Positions 1 to 6,160 of a stretch of DNA of 6,355 nucleotides are shown here, piece after piece. The stretch comes from an uncultured Pirellulaceae bacterium (GTDB lineage: Bacteria > Planctomycetota > Planctomycetia > Pirellulales > Pirellulaceae): the NCBI GenBank assembly GCA_934255105.1, contig CAKQNH010000289.1, forward strand, positions 1-6,355, read 5' to 3'. Below the pieces are notes generated by a model. It searched no databases, was not told where the DNA came from, and saw only the letters and a program-made list of their open reading frames with translations. Position 1 is the stretch's first letter; every line of letters starts with the position of its first letter. The translations under genes were made by a program, and so were the position numbers.

Positions 1-2290
1 GATTACCCCAGTGGAACGCTATCGACAGGTGCTCGATTTGTGGACCCACGCCCGGGAGAAAATCACCAAGGACATGATGTCCGCCATGGAACATGACGAC
101 CACCTTGGCGAATGGTACGTCAACCCCGTGTATTTGATGGCTCACTCCGGTGCTCGGGGGGGGATTGAACAGATTCGCCAACTGGCGGGCATGCGTGGTT
201 TGATGGCCAAGCCGACCGGTGAGATCATCGAGACGCCGATCAAAGCCAACTTCCGCGAAGGCCTGACGGTGCTCGAGTACTTCTCCAGCACGCACGGTGC
301 GCGCAAGGGACTGGCCGATACGGCGCTGAAGACAGCCGACTCGGGCTATCTGACTCGTAAGCTGGCTGACGTGGCCCAGAACGTGGTCATCACTTTGGAA
401 AATTGCGGTACCACGCAGGGTATCACCAAGGGAGTTGTCTACCGCGGTGAGAAGGTTGAAGTGCGCTTGATTGAAGCGATCGCTGGCCGCGTGTCGCGGC
501 AGAATATCGTCAACCCGGTGACCGACGAAGTCATCGTGGAAGAGAATGCGATGATCACTCGCGAAATAGCCCGCAAGATCGAAGAGATGGGCTTGGAGAA
601 AATCCAAGTCCGCAGCCCAATGACCTGTGAAGCCTCACTGGGCGTGTGCCGCTGCTGCTACGGGATGGATATGTCCACTGGAGCCATGGTCGAAGAAGGC
701 ATGGCCGTCGGTATCATCGCAGCTCAGTCCATCGGTGAACCGGGAACGCAGTTGACGATGCGGACCTTCCATATCGGTGGTGCGGTAAACACCAGTGTTG
801 AAGAAAGTGAGATCAAGGCCAAGCGGGGCGGTATCGCCAAGTTCGCCAAGATGCGGACTGTGACCAATGAAGAGGGTGTCCAAATCGTACTGACTCGTAA
901 CAGTGAACTGATTCTGGTTGATAACCGGGGACGTGAACTGGAGAAATACGACATTCCTGCGGCCGCTGTATTGCGCGTTAAAGAGGACGAAGTGGTTACC
1001 GAGAATCAAGTTCTGTGCGAATGGAACCCGCATAAGATTCCGATCATCAGCGAAGTGGCCGGTAAGGTTCGCTTTGACGATGTAGTCGAAGGTGTAACGA
1101 TGCGCGTTGAACGCGACCCGGGTGGTGGTGTCCGCATGTTGATCATCGATCACAAGGGTGAATTGCACCCGCAGATTGTCATCGAAGACAATGAAGGCAA
1201 ACCGCTCGACGTGTACTACCTGCCCGAGCGCGCCGTGATCTCTGTACAGGAAGGCAAGGTCGTTACCGCTGGAGCTGACATTGCTGAGATGCCGCGTGAG
1301 TCGAAGGGCTTGTCGGACATCACCGGCGGTCTGCCTCGTGTGACCGAGATTTTCGAAGCTCGCAAGCCGAAGGATCCAGCCGTAATCGCCGAAGTCGACG
1401 GAATCGTGGAACTACAGCAAGCTCGGCGGCGCGGCAAACGCACGATTCTAGTGCGCAGCGAAAGTGGCGTCGAGCACGAGCACTTGGTGCCGCACGGCAA
1501 ACGCTTCCTGGTCCACACGGGCGACGAGGTCAAGTCGGGCCAAGCCCTGGTCGACGGACCGCTGGTGCCGCACGACATTTTGCGTGTCAGTGGCGAAGAG
1601 GCGGTGCAGCAGTATCTGACGCACGAGATCCAGCAGGTCTACCGCAGCCAACGCGTGGAGATCAACGACAAACACGTCGAGGTGATTATCGCGAGGATGT
1701 TGCGCAAGGTGAAGATCGAGTCGGCTGGCGACACAACGCTGCTGCCCGGCCTGGTGATGGATAAGTTCGAGTTTCGCCGAATCAATAACGAAGTGGCCGA
1801 ATGCATCAAGGTCAGCGATCCGGGCGATTCCGATTACTCGATCGGTACCCTGGTGCCGCGCGACGCCTTCGAGCAGTCCAATGCCCAAGTCGAAGGGCTG
1901 GGTGGAGCGCCTGCTAAGGGCAAGAAGCCGAAGCCAGCCACCGCCAGCACGCAGTTGCTGGGGATTACTAAGGCGTCCGTGCAAAGCAGCAGCTTTATCT
2001 CGGCGGCCAGCTTCCAAGAGACCACCAAGGTACTGACCGAAGCCGCCCTAGCAGGCAAGGTCGATCGCTTGGTCGGATTGAAGGAGAACGTGATCCTCGG
2101 GCACTTGATCCCGGCTGGCACTGGTTTCCGTACCTTCCAAGAGTCCCAAGTTTCCTACCGCCGCGAGGCACTGGAAGACTTGGTCAATCGCGGTACCGAC
2201 GCATTGGAAGAGAGCTTCCCGCTATTGCAGCAGAGCCGACCTGGGGGCGAAGCCAGCGATGGCGACGCTACCGACGCATCGGTGCTGTAG
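1..2290 (+). CDS. rpoC: DNA-directed RNA polymerase subunit beta' (C-terminal part, 5' end outside window)
   Basis: This is the largest catalytic subunit of bacterial RNA polymerase. The frame is open from base 2 (Ile-Thr-Pro-Val-Glu-Arg-Tyr), so the GTG at 11 is an internal valine codon and the gene begins upstream. Counting from that valine as residue 1, I see: the conserved block before the bridge helix (48-85); the bridge helix (about 88-123, [17 protein letters not shown]); four zinc ligands of the second zinc site (C132, C206, C213, C216, matching the spacing of E. coli C814/C888/C895/C898); the first arm of the trigger loop (about 234-257, [20 protein letters not shown]); a long insertion equivalent to E. 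coli SI3 (about 260-432); the second arm (about 435-460, DITGGLPRV); and the conserved C-terminal block (649-702, LLGITKAS and [17 protein letters not shown]). An extra segment of about 50 residues (595-648), with a Lys/Pro/Ala-rich stretch, lies before LLGITKAS where E. coli has only a short link. The gene ends in TAG and an intrinsic terminator follows. Identification is essentially certain. Confidence 0.98.
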   Translation, partial: ITPVERYRQVLDLWTHAREKITKDMMSAMEHDDHLGEWYVNPVYLMAHSGARGGIEQIRQLAGMRGLMAKPTGEIIETPIKANFREGLTVLEYFSSTHGARKGLADTALKTADSGYLTRKLADVAQNVVITLENCGTTQGITKGVVYRGEKVEVRLIEAIAGRVSRQNIVNPVTDEVIVEENAMITREIARKIEEMGLEKIQVRSPMTCEASLGVCRCCYGMDMSTGAMVEEGMAVGIIAAQSIGEPGTQLTMRTFHIGGAVNTSVEESEIKAKRGGIAKFAKMRTVTNEEGVQIVLTRNSELILVDNRGRELEKYDIPAAAVLRVKEDEVVTENQVLCEWNPHKIPIISEVAGKVRFDDVVEGVTMRVERDPGGGVRMLIIDHKGELHPQIVIEDNEGKPLDVYYLPERAVISVQEGKVVTAGADIAEMPRESKGLSDITGGLPRVTEIFEARKPKDPAVIAEVDGIVELQQARRRGKRTILVRSESGVEHEHLVPHGKRFLVHTGDEVKSGQALVDGPLVPHDILRVSGEEAVQQYLTHEIQQVYRSQRVEINDKHVEVIIARMLRKVKIESAGDTTLLPGLVMDKFEFRRINNEVAECIKVSDPGDSDYSIGTLVPRDAFEQSNAQVEGLGGAPAKGKKPKPATASTQLLGITKASVQSSSFISAASFQETTKVLTEAALAGKVDRLVGLKENVILGHLIPAGTGFRTFQESQVSYRREALEDLVNRGTDALEESFPLLQQSRPGGEASDGDATDASVL

Positions 2291-2332
2291 GGCCACTGAA
2301 ACTAGGCAGTGACCACGATCATGCATGAAACT

Positions 2333-2366
2333 CAGGCGGCCAGGCATCAGCCCGGTCGCCTGTTTT
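2333..2366 (+). terminator. Intrinsic terminator of rpoC
   Basis: A 9-bp stem pairs CAGGCGGCC (2333-2341) with GGTCGCCTG (2354-2362), with one G-U wobble, around a 12-nt loop. TTTT follows directly at 2363-2366. It starts 43 bases after the rpoC stop and faces the right way. A weaker hairpin (CACTG/CAGTG, 2294-2311) sits just after the stop codon and has no T-run, so it is less likely to terminate. Confidence 0.75.
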
Positions 2367-2390
2367 GCTGTAACCTCTGTGGCTCCTCCG

Positions 2391-2416
2391 TAGAACGGGC
2401 ACTCCTGCCCGTTTTA
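2391..2416 (+). repeat. Hairpin repeat copy 1, terminator-like
   Basis: This is the first of two near-identical 26-bp units. It contains a perfect 7-bp inverted repeat, AACGGGC (2394-2400) and GCCCGTT (2407-2413), around the 6-nt loop ACTCCT. Counting the flanking TAG/TTTA pairs with one G-U wobble, the stem extends to 10 bp. The right arm runs into TTTT, so the unit resembles an intrinsic terminator read from rpoC. The compact palindromic form and the tandem copy also fit a dispersed intergenic palindromic element. Both readings are inferences from structure. Confidence 0.6.
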
Positions 2417-2419
2417 AAG

Positions 2420-2445
2420 TAGAACGAGCACTCCTGCCCGTTTTA
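2420..2445 (+). repeat. Hairpin repeat copy 2, terminator-like
   Basis: This is the second 26-bp unit, starting 29 bases after copy 1 with AAG between the units. It matches copy 1 at 25 of 26 positions. The single difference (G to A at 2427, in AACGAGC) turns one G-C pair of the stem into an A-C mismatch, so this hairpin is weaker. Loop ACTCCT and the T-rich right end are unchanged. That the difference falls in a paired position with no compensating change suggests this copy is drifting, or that it arose by duplication and is not under strong structural selection. Confidence 0.6.
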
Positions 2446-2658
2446 TACCCCACATCTTGGAAGGCATCGGCTTCACGCTAGGTTGCCTGGCAGGAGCCAA
2501 GTTTTGCGAGGGGGATGGGATGGCGGGCAACTAGCTTCAAAACACCTTCACCCGTGAGGCGAGCTCGCGGGGCGCGGAAAACGGATTGCGCAGAAGTAGA
2601 TTGCGATTGTCCCTCTCCCTCGCTTAGGCTCGACCTCTCCCAGAGGGAGAGGAACCAG
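2446..2658. repeat. Gene-free spacer with inverted repeats, possible remnant of a dispersed element
   Basis: No convincing gene is visible here. Two structures stand out. First, GCTAG-G-TTGCC (2477-2487) pairs with GGCAACTAGC (2526-2535) as a 10-bp inverted repeat with one bulged G, enclosing 38 bases. Second, CCTCTCCC (2634-2641) and GGGAGAGG (2645-2652) form a perfect 8-bp stem with a 3-nt AGA loop. A second copy of the left arm, CCTCTCCCT (2612-2620), can pair with the same right arm over 9 bp, so two folds compete. A G/C-skewed, purine/pyrimidine-rich inverted repeat in a spacer is typical of non-coding repeat families, but whether this one recurs in the genome cannot be seen here. Confidence 0.4.
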
Positions 2659-2733
2659 TGCAAGCAGAGCTGATGCAAGCAGAGCTAATGCGAGCAGAGC
2701 TGATGCAAGCAGAGCTGATGCAAGCAGAGCTAG
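2659..2733. repeat. 15-bp tandem repeat, about five units
   Basis: The unit TGCAAGCAGAGCTGA is repeated without spacers at 2659, 2674, 2689, 2704 and 2719. Units 1 and 4 are identical. Unit 2 differs at position 14 (A), unit 3 at position 4 (G), and the last unit matches for its first 13 bases only. The array ends 23 bases before the last base of the aldolase stop codon. Read on the minus strand it would encode repeated Ala-Leu-Leu-Ala-Ser, but that frame has no support as a gene. It is most simply a minisatellite that may vary in copy number between strains. Confidence 0.85.
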
Positions 2734-2756
2734 AGTTTGGTCGCCGCAGTGGAGTT

Positions 2757-3779
2757 TTATGGTGTGGTAGCTCCGTAGCCGGAGCTCTCCAGCCATGTGG
2801 CTAGGACTTCGCGATCGCTGTCGGGCCGAGTTGGGCTGTTCGGATGTGTGCGGTCGCTGGCGATCCAGCCACGCAGCTTCAGGAACTGAGCTGCGGTGTG
2901 CTTGTAAGCTGGCACAGGTGAGCGAAACGCAAAGAAGCCGAGATACTGCAACCAGTCGTTGAGCTCAAAGAACTTGGCATCACCGTCCAGCCAATAGCGG
3001 TCGCGTTGCGCGAACAGATCGGGTGCCAGAGTGCTTAGCCCTAGCAGATAGTCGCTGCCATACATGACCATATCGATAGCCAAGTCATTGCCCGTCAAGA
3101 CGTGGAAGTCTGGACGAATTGAATCGCGAATAGCCAGCCGCTCCCACTCCAGTTCGCGATTGAGCGAACTGTGCTTGGCACCCAGGCATTTCGTGATGCG
3201 GACAAGTTCAGCGTACACTTCGCTGGAGTAGATCTGGCCGAAAGGCGCGAACATCGTCCCCAGCTCAAAGGCGACGAACTGCTGCGTGTCGGCCGCCAAA
3301 CGTTGATAGGCCTCGACGAGTGCTGGGTCATCCAATTCGCTCAGCCCATAGGACTGAAATATAACCGGGATCCCAGCGTGCGATTGAACTTCATCGATCT
3401 GCTGGCGATAGGCATCTGCGTTAAACGGACTGCCCGGATGATCGGCCACATAAGCTCCAGCCACAAAGCGGCGACCACTGCACAACTGCTGTGTCTCACT
3501 CAGCACTCGCCGACGAATGTCTGCATCGATCAAGTTGGTGTAGCCGGTATCCATATTGACGGCAGGGATGAGCCCAGCGTCGAGCGTCCGTTGGACATGG
3601 CCGCGGAAGCCCACCCAGTCGATTTGGGTGCTCAGATCGCCGGTGGGCAGGCTTGCGCCGCTGAAAGATGTGTCGCCCGCCCTGGAGGAATCACCTGCAA
3701 GGAACGGGAGCAAGATGGCGGACATGCCTAGGATTTTCCGTCGTGGCTTCCAAGCGGGGACCGATTCGATCGATTTCAT
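2757..3779 (-). CDS. Dihydrodipicolinate synthase/N-acetylneuraminate lyase family protein (DapA-like aldolase)
   Basis: This is a 340-residue TIM-barrel protein of the class I, Schiff-base-forming DapA/NanA superfamily; the true substrate is unknown. The first barrel strand appears to be residues 18-26 (GMSAILLPF), followed by an insert rich in Ser, Gly and Asp (about 28-50). NMDTGY (75-80) lies where DapA has its GTTGE motif. Y144 (FQSYG) is a candidate for the catalytic tyrosine. K202 (GAKHSS) is the candidate Schiff-base lysine. [23 protein letters not shown] (228-250) matches the DapA 'dd...Ga.G.is' segment, and [14 protein letters not shown] (292-305) the closing helix. Length is a little above the usual 290-310 residues. 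The ATG start is supported by AAAGG 9 bases upstream. The gene lies 12 bases behind the sulfatase-fold gene and is very likely co-transcribed and translationally coupled with it. It is probably not the lysine-pathway DapA, because the usual motifs have diverged. Confidence 0.85.
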   Translation of the reverse strand: MKSIESVPAWKPRRKILGMSAILLPFLAGDSSRAGDTSFSGASLPTGDLSTQIDWVGFRGHVQRTLDAGLIPAVNMDTGYTNLIDADIRRRVLSETQQLCSGRRFVAGAYVADHPGSPFNADAYRQQIDEVQSHAGIPVIFQSYGLSELDDPALVEAYQRLAADTQQFVAFELGTMFAPFGQIYSSEVYAELVRITKCLGAKHSSLNRELEWERLAIRDSIRPDFHVLTGNDLAIDMVMYGSDYLLGLSTLAPDLFAQRDRYWLDGDAKFFELNDWLQYLGFFAFRSPVPAYKHTAAQFLKLRGWIASDRTHPNSPTRPDSDREVLATWLESSGYGATTP

Positions 3780-3788
3780 AAAGCACAG

Positions 3789-3793
3789 CCTTT
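3789..3793 (-). promoter_or_regulatory. Ribosome binding site of the DapA-like gene
   Basis: On the minus strand, AAAGG sits 9 bases before the ATG at 3779 and overlaps the TAA stop codon (3794-3792) of the upstream sulfatase-fold gene. This supports the chosen start and suggests coupling: ribosomes ending the first gene would stop on top of this site. An in-frame ATG at residue 19 would fall inside the first barrel strand and is less likely. Confidence 0.6.
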
Positions 3794-5093
3794 ATCTGAG
3801 TAGGTTGAGTAGGTCATCGTCCAACGCGGGGAGCGATGTGCGCTGCCCACGCTGGGCAGCGGCCACATACAACGCGGCCAATTGGCGATGGGTAGCTAAA
3901 ATGTCGCGACGTCGATCGGCAATCTGGCTGACTTCCCACCGATCTTCGGGTTTGACAAACAATTGGTCTCCAGGCGAAGCATTGGTCATCTCGGATTGGC
4001 CAGCTTGTGCTGCATCTCCCTTCTGCGTGTTCTCCAACACGGCGGCCCAGGCCGGCGATCGCAGCCAGCAGCGCAAGGTATCCGCCACCATGGCCAATCG
4101 CAATTCATGCGGCCAACGGTCGGGAGACTGCGCTGCCCCCAGGGCCAACGCATCGCGTCCCCACACGCAGTCAGGCAAGTCGAGTTGCAGCAGTCCGGCC
4201 AGGGTGGCGGCAATATCGGGCAACTGAAACAACTCTGGCCGTCGCAAGCCGACGGGCAGCGCACCGGGCGGGATGATGATCGTAGCCGTCTGCAGTTCCG
4301 AGCCGACCAACTGAGGGTGCCCCCAACCCAGTCGGCCATGTTCGCCCAGCGGCACTCCGCCCAGCGAGGTGAACAGCCACGACCAAACGGCCGAGTCCGC
4401 ACGTTGCGCTACCGCTTCTCGCACAGCCGAGATGGCTTCGTCGATAACTGCCGTCTGAGCGGCGGCCACTTGCCCCCAGCCGACGACAAAGTCTGGATCG
4501 GTGCTAGCGTCGACGGCGATCGTAGGTGGGTCTACTTCAGCGGGTGGTTCGGGATCGTCTGGGTCGGCAAACTGCGCCCGCATGTCTAGTGGTGCGTCCC
4601 ACTCATGCCGCAGGCCGCGACTATGAATCCACACTAGTCCCGGAGGCCCACTCGCCAGTTCACTAGCAGCGGTGGCTAGCAATTCCACCACGGCACAGTG
4701 CGCCGTGTCGCTGGCGGGCTGCTGCGGTCGGTCGGGTTCGATCAGCATTACTTGTGGACACCCCAATTGCCCGGCCAATTCGGCAACTTGCCGCGAGTCG
4801 GTCAGCAGTCGCGCGCCACCCGCCGAATCATTCCACTTGGCAGCGTAACTGTGCCATAGATTCCAGGGGATCGAATCGGCTTGTAAAGCGTGGGCGGCAG
4901 TCCACAGGCTGCGCAGTTGTCGATTGATGTCTTGGGAATCGACAAAGCACTGGTCGAGCACAAGTCCGTGGGCTGCCATGCGATCCAGCGCAGGGGTGCT
5001 GGCGGTGCTCGAACCATAGGCACCGACCAAGCCTGTCCCTAGCCCTTCAATAACTAGCACGACCGCACTAGTTGGGTGTGTTTGTTGTCGCAA
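3792..5093 (-). CDS. Sulfatase/alkaline phosphatase-fold protein lacking catalytic motifs (probable pseudoenzyme)
   Basis: This is a 433-residue protein with the overall layout of a sulfatase. The N-terminal strand and following segment (AVVLVIEGLG then TPALDRMAAHGL, residues 10-45) match the family pattern 'NIVLIvvDDL...TPnlDrLAaeG'. A middle segment, LVWIHSRGLRHEWDAP (153-168), resembles the 'fvwvHl..pHdPy.pP' region. FTSLGGVPLGEHGRLGWG (241-258) corresponds to 'SDHGe.lGeHGlwgK'. A C-terminal segment (about 380-400) matches the 'lYDL..DP.E..NLA' ending. The catalytic residues are gone: the metal-binding DD is E16-G17, no C/S-x-P-x-R formylglycine motif exists anywhere (I56 falls at that position), and the DH pair is L244-G245. 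A true sulfatase is therefore unlikely; a binding or structural role is possible. No signal peptide is visible. The start is TTG at 5093, because two stops (TAG, TGA) lie immediately upstream in frame and the next usable codon would cut into the first strand. It is the first gene of an operon with the DapA-like gene. Confidence 0.75.
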   Translation of the reverse strand: MRQQTHPTSAVVLVIEGLGTGLVGAYGSSTASTPALDRMAAHGLVLDQCFVDSQDINRQLRSLWTAAHALQADSIPWNLWHSYAAKWNDSAGGARLLTDSRQVAELAGQLGCPQVMLIEPDRPQQPASDTAHCAVVELLATAASELASGPPGLVWIHSRGLRHEWDAPLDMRAQFADPDDPEPPAEVDPPTIAVDASTDPDFVVGWGQVAAAQTAVIDEAISAVREAVAQRADSAVWSWLFTSLGGVPLGEHGRLGWGHPQLVGSELQTATIIIPPGALPVGLRRPELFQLPDIAATLAGLLQLDLPDCVWGRDALALGAAQSPDRWPHELRLAMVADTLRCWLRSPAWAAVLENTQKGDAAQAGQSEMTNASPGDQLFVKPEDRWEVSQIADRRRDILATHRQLAALYVAAAQRGQRTSLPALDDDLLNLLR

Positions 5094-5180
5094 TGCTCAC
5101 TACCCGCACATGCGGTCCATTCGTCTGAGGTTACTGATGCAAAAAACGCAACCATGAGTGTAGCCATGATCTAGGTTTAG
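5094..5180. promoter_or_regulatory. Divergent spacer, presumed promoters for both flanking genes
   Basis: These 87 bases separate two genes transcribed away from each other, so they, or the adjoining coding ends, should carry both promoters. I find no convincing -35/-10 pair on either strand. The spacer holds a short inverted repeat, CCGCA-CA-TGCGG (5104-5115), which could be an operator, and an A-run (5141-5146). Each strand also has a six-codon ATG ORF in frame with the downstream gene and closed by stops (5120-5100 on minus; 5154-5174 on plus). The regulatory role is inferred from position only. Confidence 0.35.
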
Positions 5181-6149
5181 GTGAACGCGACTCTGCCGAT
5201 TCCTCGTAATTTGAACGATGTGATGTCTGCCAATCTATCAGCAAACGAACATTCCGCTTCGTTATCCCCTGCCACATTTGTGCTGACACACGAGGCTCAG
5301 GATACCGATTCCAACCAGACGCCTAAAGCGATAGCAGCACCGGAAACACAAGGTGCGGCTGCGCTTCCCGTGTGTGGGTTAGCGGAGCTGAGCGTTGACA
5401 CGTGCCATGTGTGGGGAGTCGATTTTGCCAGGCTGGACATGCAGCAGACCCTTGAGTTGGCCGAACGAGTCATCCAGCGCGGTCAGCCGGAGTATTTCAT
5501 CACCGCCAATTTGAACTATTTGATGCTCACCGCGGAGCATCCACGCTTGGCCGAAGTCAACGCTCGCAGCGTGGCCGTGGTGGCTGACGGGCACCCCATA
5601 GTCAAACGCAGTCGCAATACAGATAAACCGCTTCCATGCCGAGTGGCTGGGGCGGACATGATTGTGGAACTAGCGAGATTGTCGGCAGACAATGGCTACC
5701 GCATGTTTTTTCTAGGAGCCGCGCCGGGCGTGGCTCAATCCGCCGCTGCCGAACTGGGGCGGTTGTTTCCCGGCTTGCCCGTGGCTGGGTGCTACTCGCC
5801 CCCGTTTCGCCGGTTGACCGCCAGCGAACATAGCGAAATGCTGGGCATGATTCACGCAGCGCGTACCGACATCCTGCTGGTCGCCTTCGGCCAGCCCAAA
5901 GGGGAACTGTGGATCCATGACAACATGGCTGACCTACACGTACCATTAAGCATCCAGCTCGGTGCCTCGTTTGACTTCCTGGCAGGTGTCTCGCGACGCG
6001 CGCCATCCGCGTGGCAGTGGCTGGGCTTGGAATGGCTATATCGCGCACTAAGCAATCCGCGCCGCTTGGGGCCTCGCTATGCCAAGAATATTTTGTTTCT
6101 GGCTAAATGTAAGCTGCAGGACTGGGGCTGGATCAGCGACGGTTCGTAG
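5181..6149 (+). CDS. WecG/TagA/CpsF family glycosyltransferase (GT26)
   Basis: Members of this family transfer a sugar, such as N-acetylmannosamine or its uronic acid, from a UDP donor to a lipid-linked acceptor during synthesis of teichoic acid, enterobacterial common antigen or exopolysaccharide, on the cytoplasmic face of the membrane. The catalytic domain spans about residues 74-305. ITANLNYL (107-114) holds the conserved Thr (T108) and Asn. VADGHPIV (134-141) holds the conserved Asp (D136), the proposed catalytic residue in TagA. RVAGADMI (154-161), FFLGAAPG (176-183), LLVAFGQPKGELW (232-244) and GASFDFLAGVSRRAPSAWQ (261-279) follow in family order. The tail LGLEWLYRAL...NPRRLGPRY (281-300) is the conserved C-terminal appendage. 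Residues 1-73 are a Ser/Thr/Ala-rich extension outside the domain. The GTG start follows an in-frame TAG directly and has TAGG five bases upstream; ATG at 5223 or GTG at 5370 are possible alternatives. The acceptor and sugar cannot be told. Confidence 0.93.
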   Translation: MNATLPIPRNLNDVMSANLSANEHSASLSPATFVLTHEAQDTDSNQTPKAIAAPETQGAAALPVCGLAELSVDTCHVWGVDFARLDMQQTLELAERVIQRGQPEYFITANLNYLMLTAEHPRLAEVNARSVAVVADGHPIVKRSRNTDKPLPCRVAGADMIVELARLSADNGYRMFFLGAAPGVAQSAAAELGRLFPGLPVAGCYSPPFRRLTASEHSEMLGMIHAARTDILLVAFGQPKGELWIHDNMADLHVPLSIQLGASFDFLAGVSRRAPSAWQWLGLEWLYRALSNPRRLGPRYAKNILFLAKCKLQDWGWISDGS

Positions 6150-6160
6150 GGCAGCTATTT

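Noticed and set aside
156..163. Run of eight G in rpoC as a frameshift or slippage site
   Set aside because: The frame continues intact through conserved sequence on both sides, so there is no sign of a frameshift.
635..1168. Long minus-strand open frame inside rpoC
   Set aside because: It is antisense to strongly conserved RpoC sequence and has no recognisable domain; a shadow of codon bias.
2478..2678. Minus-strand open frame of 66 codons in the spacer
   Set aside because: It lies across inverted repeats, has no recognisable protein features, and its composition is explained by the repeat sequence.
2659..2733. Possible CRISPR array
   Set aside because: The units are 15 bp and directly adjacent with no unique spacers, so this is a simple tandem repeat.
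2548..2796. Minus-strand open frame of 82 codons with Ala-Leu-Leu-Ala-Ser repeats
   Set aside because: It is created by the 15-bp tandem repeat and overlaps the end of the aldolase gene. There is no ribosome binding site and no recognisable domain.
3702..3779. Twin-arginine export signal at the N-terminus of the DapA-like protein (residues 13-28, RRKILG plus hydrophobic stretch)
   Set aside because: The hydrophobic part GMSAILLPF fits the first barrel strand of the DapA fold, which always sits here. There is no typical S-R-R-x-F-L-K context and no convincing cleavage site, so a cytoplasmic enzyme is more likely.
3556..4589. Plus-strand open frames opposite the two-gene operon
   Set aside because: They run antisense to the aldolase and sulfatase-fold genes, whose family matches are clear; no domain or start signal supports them.
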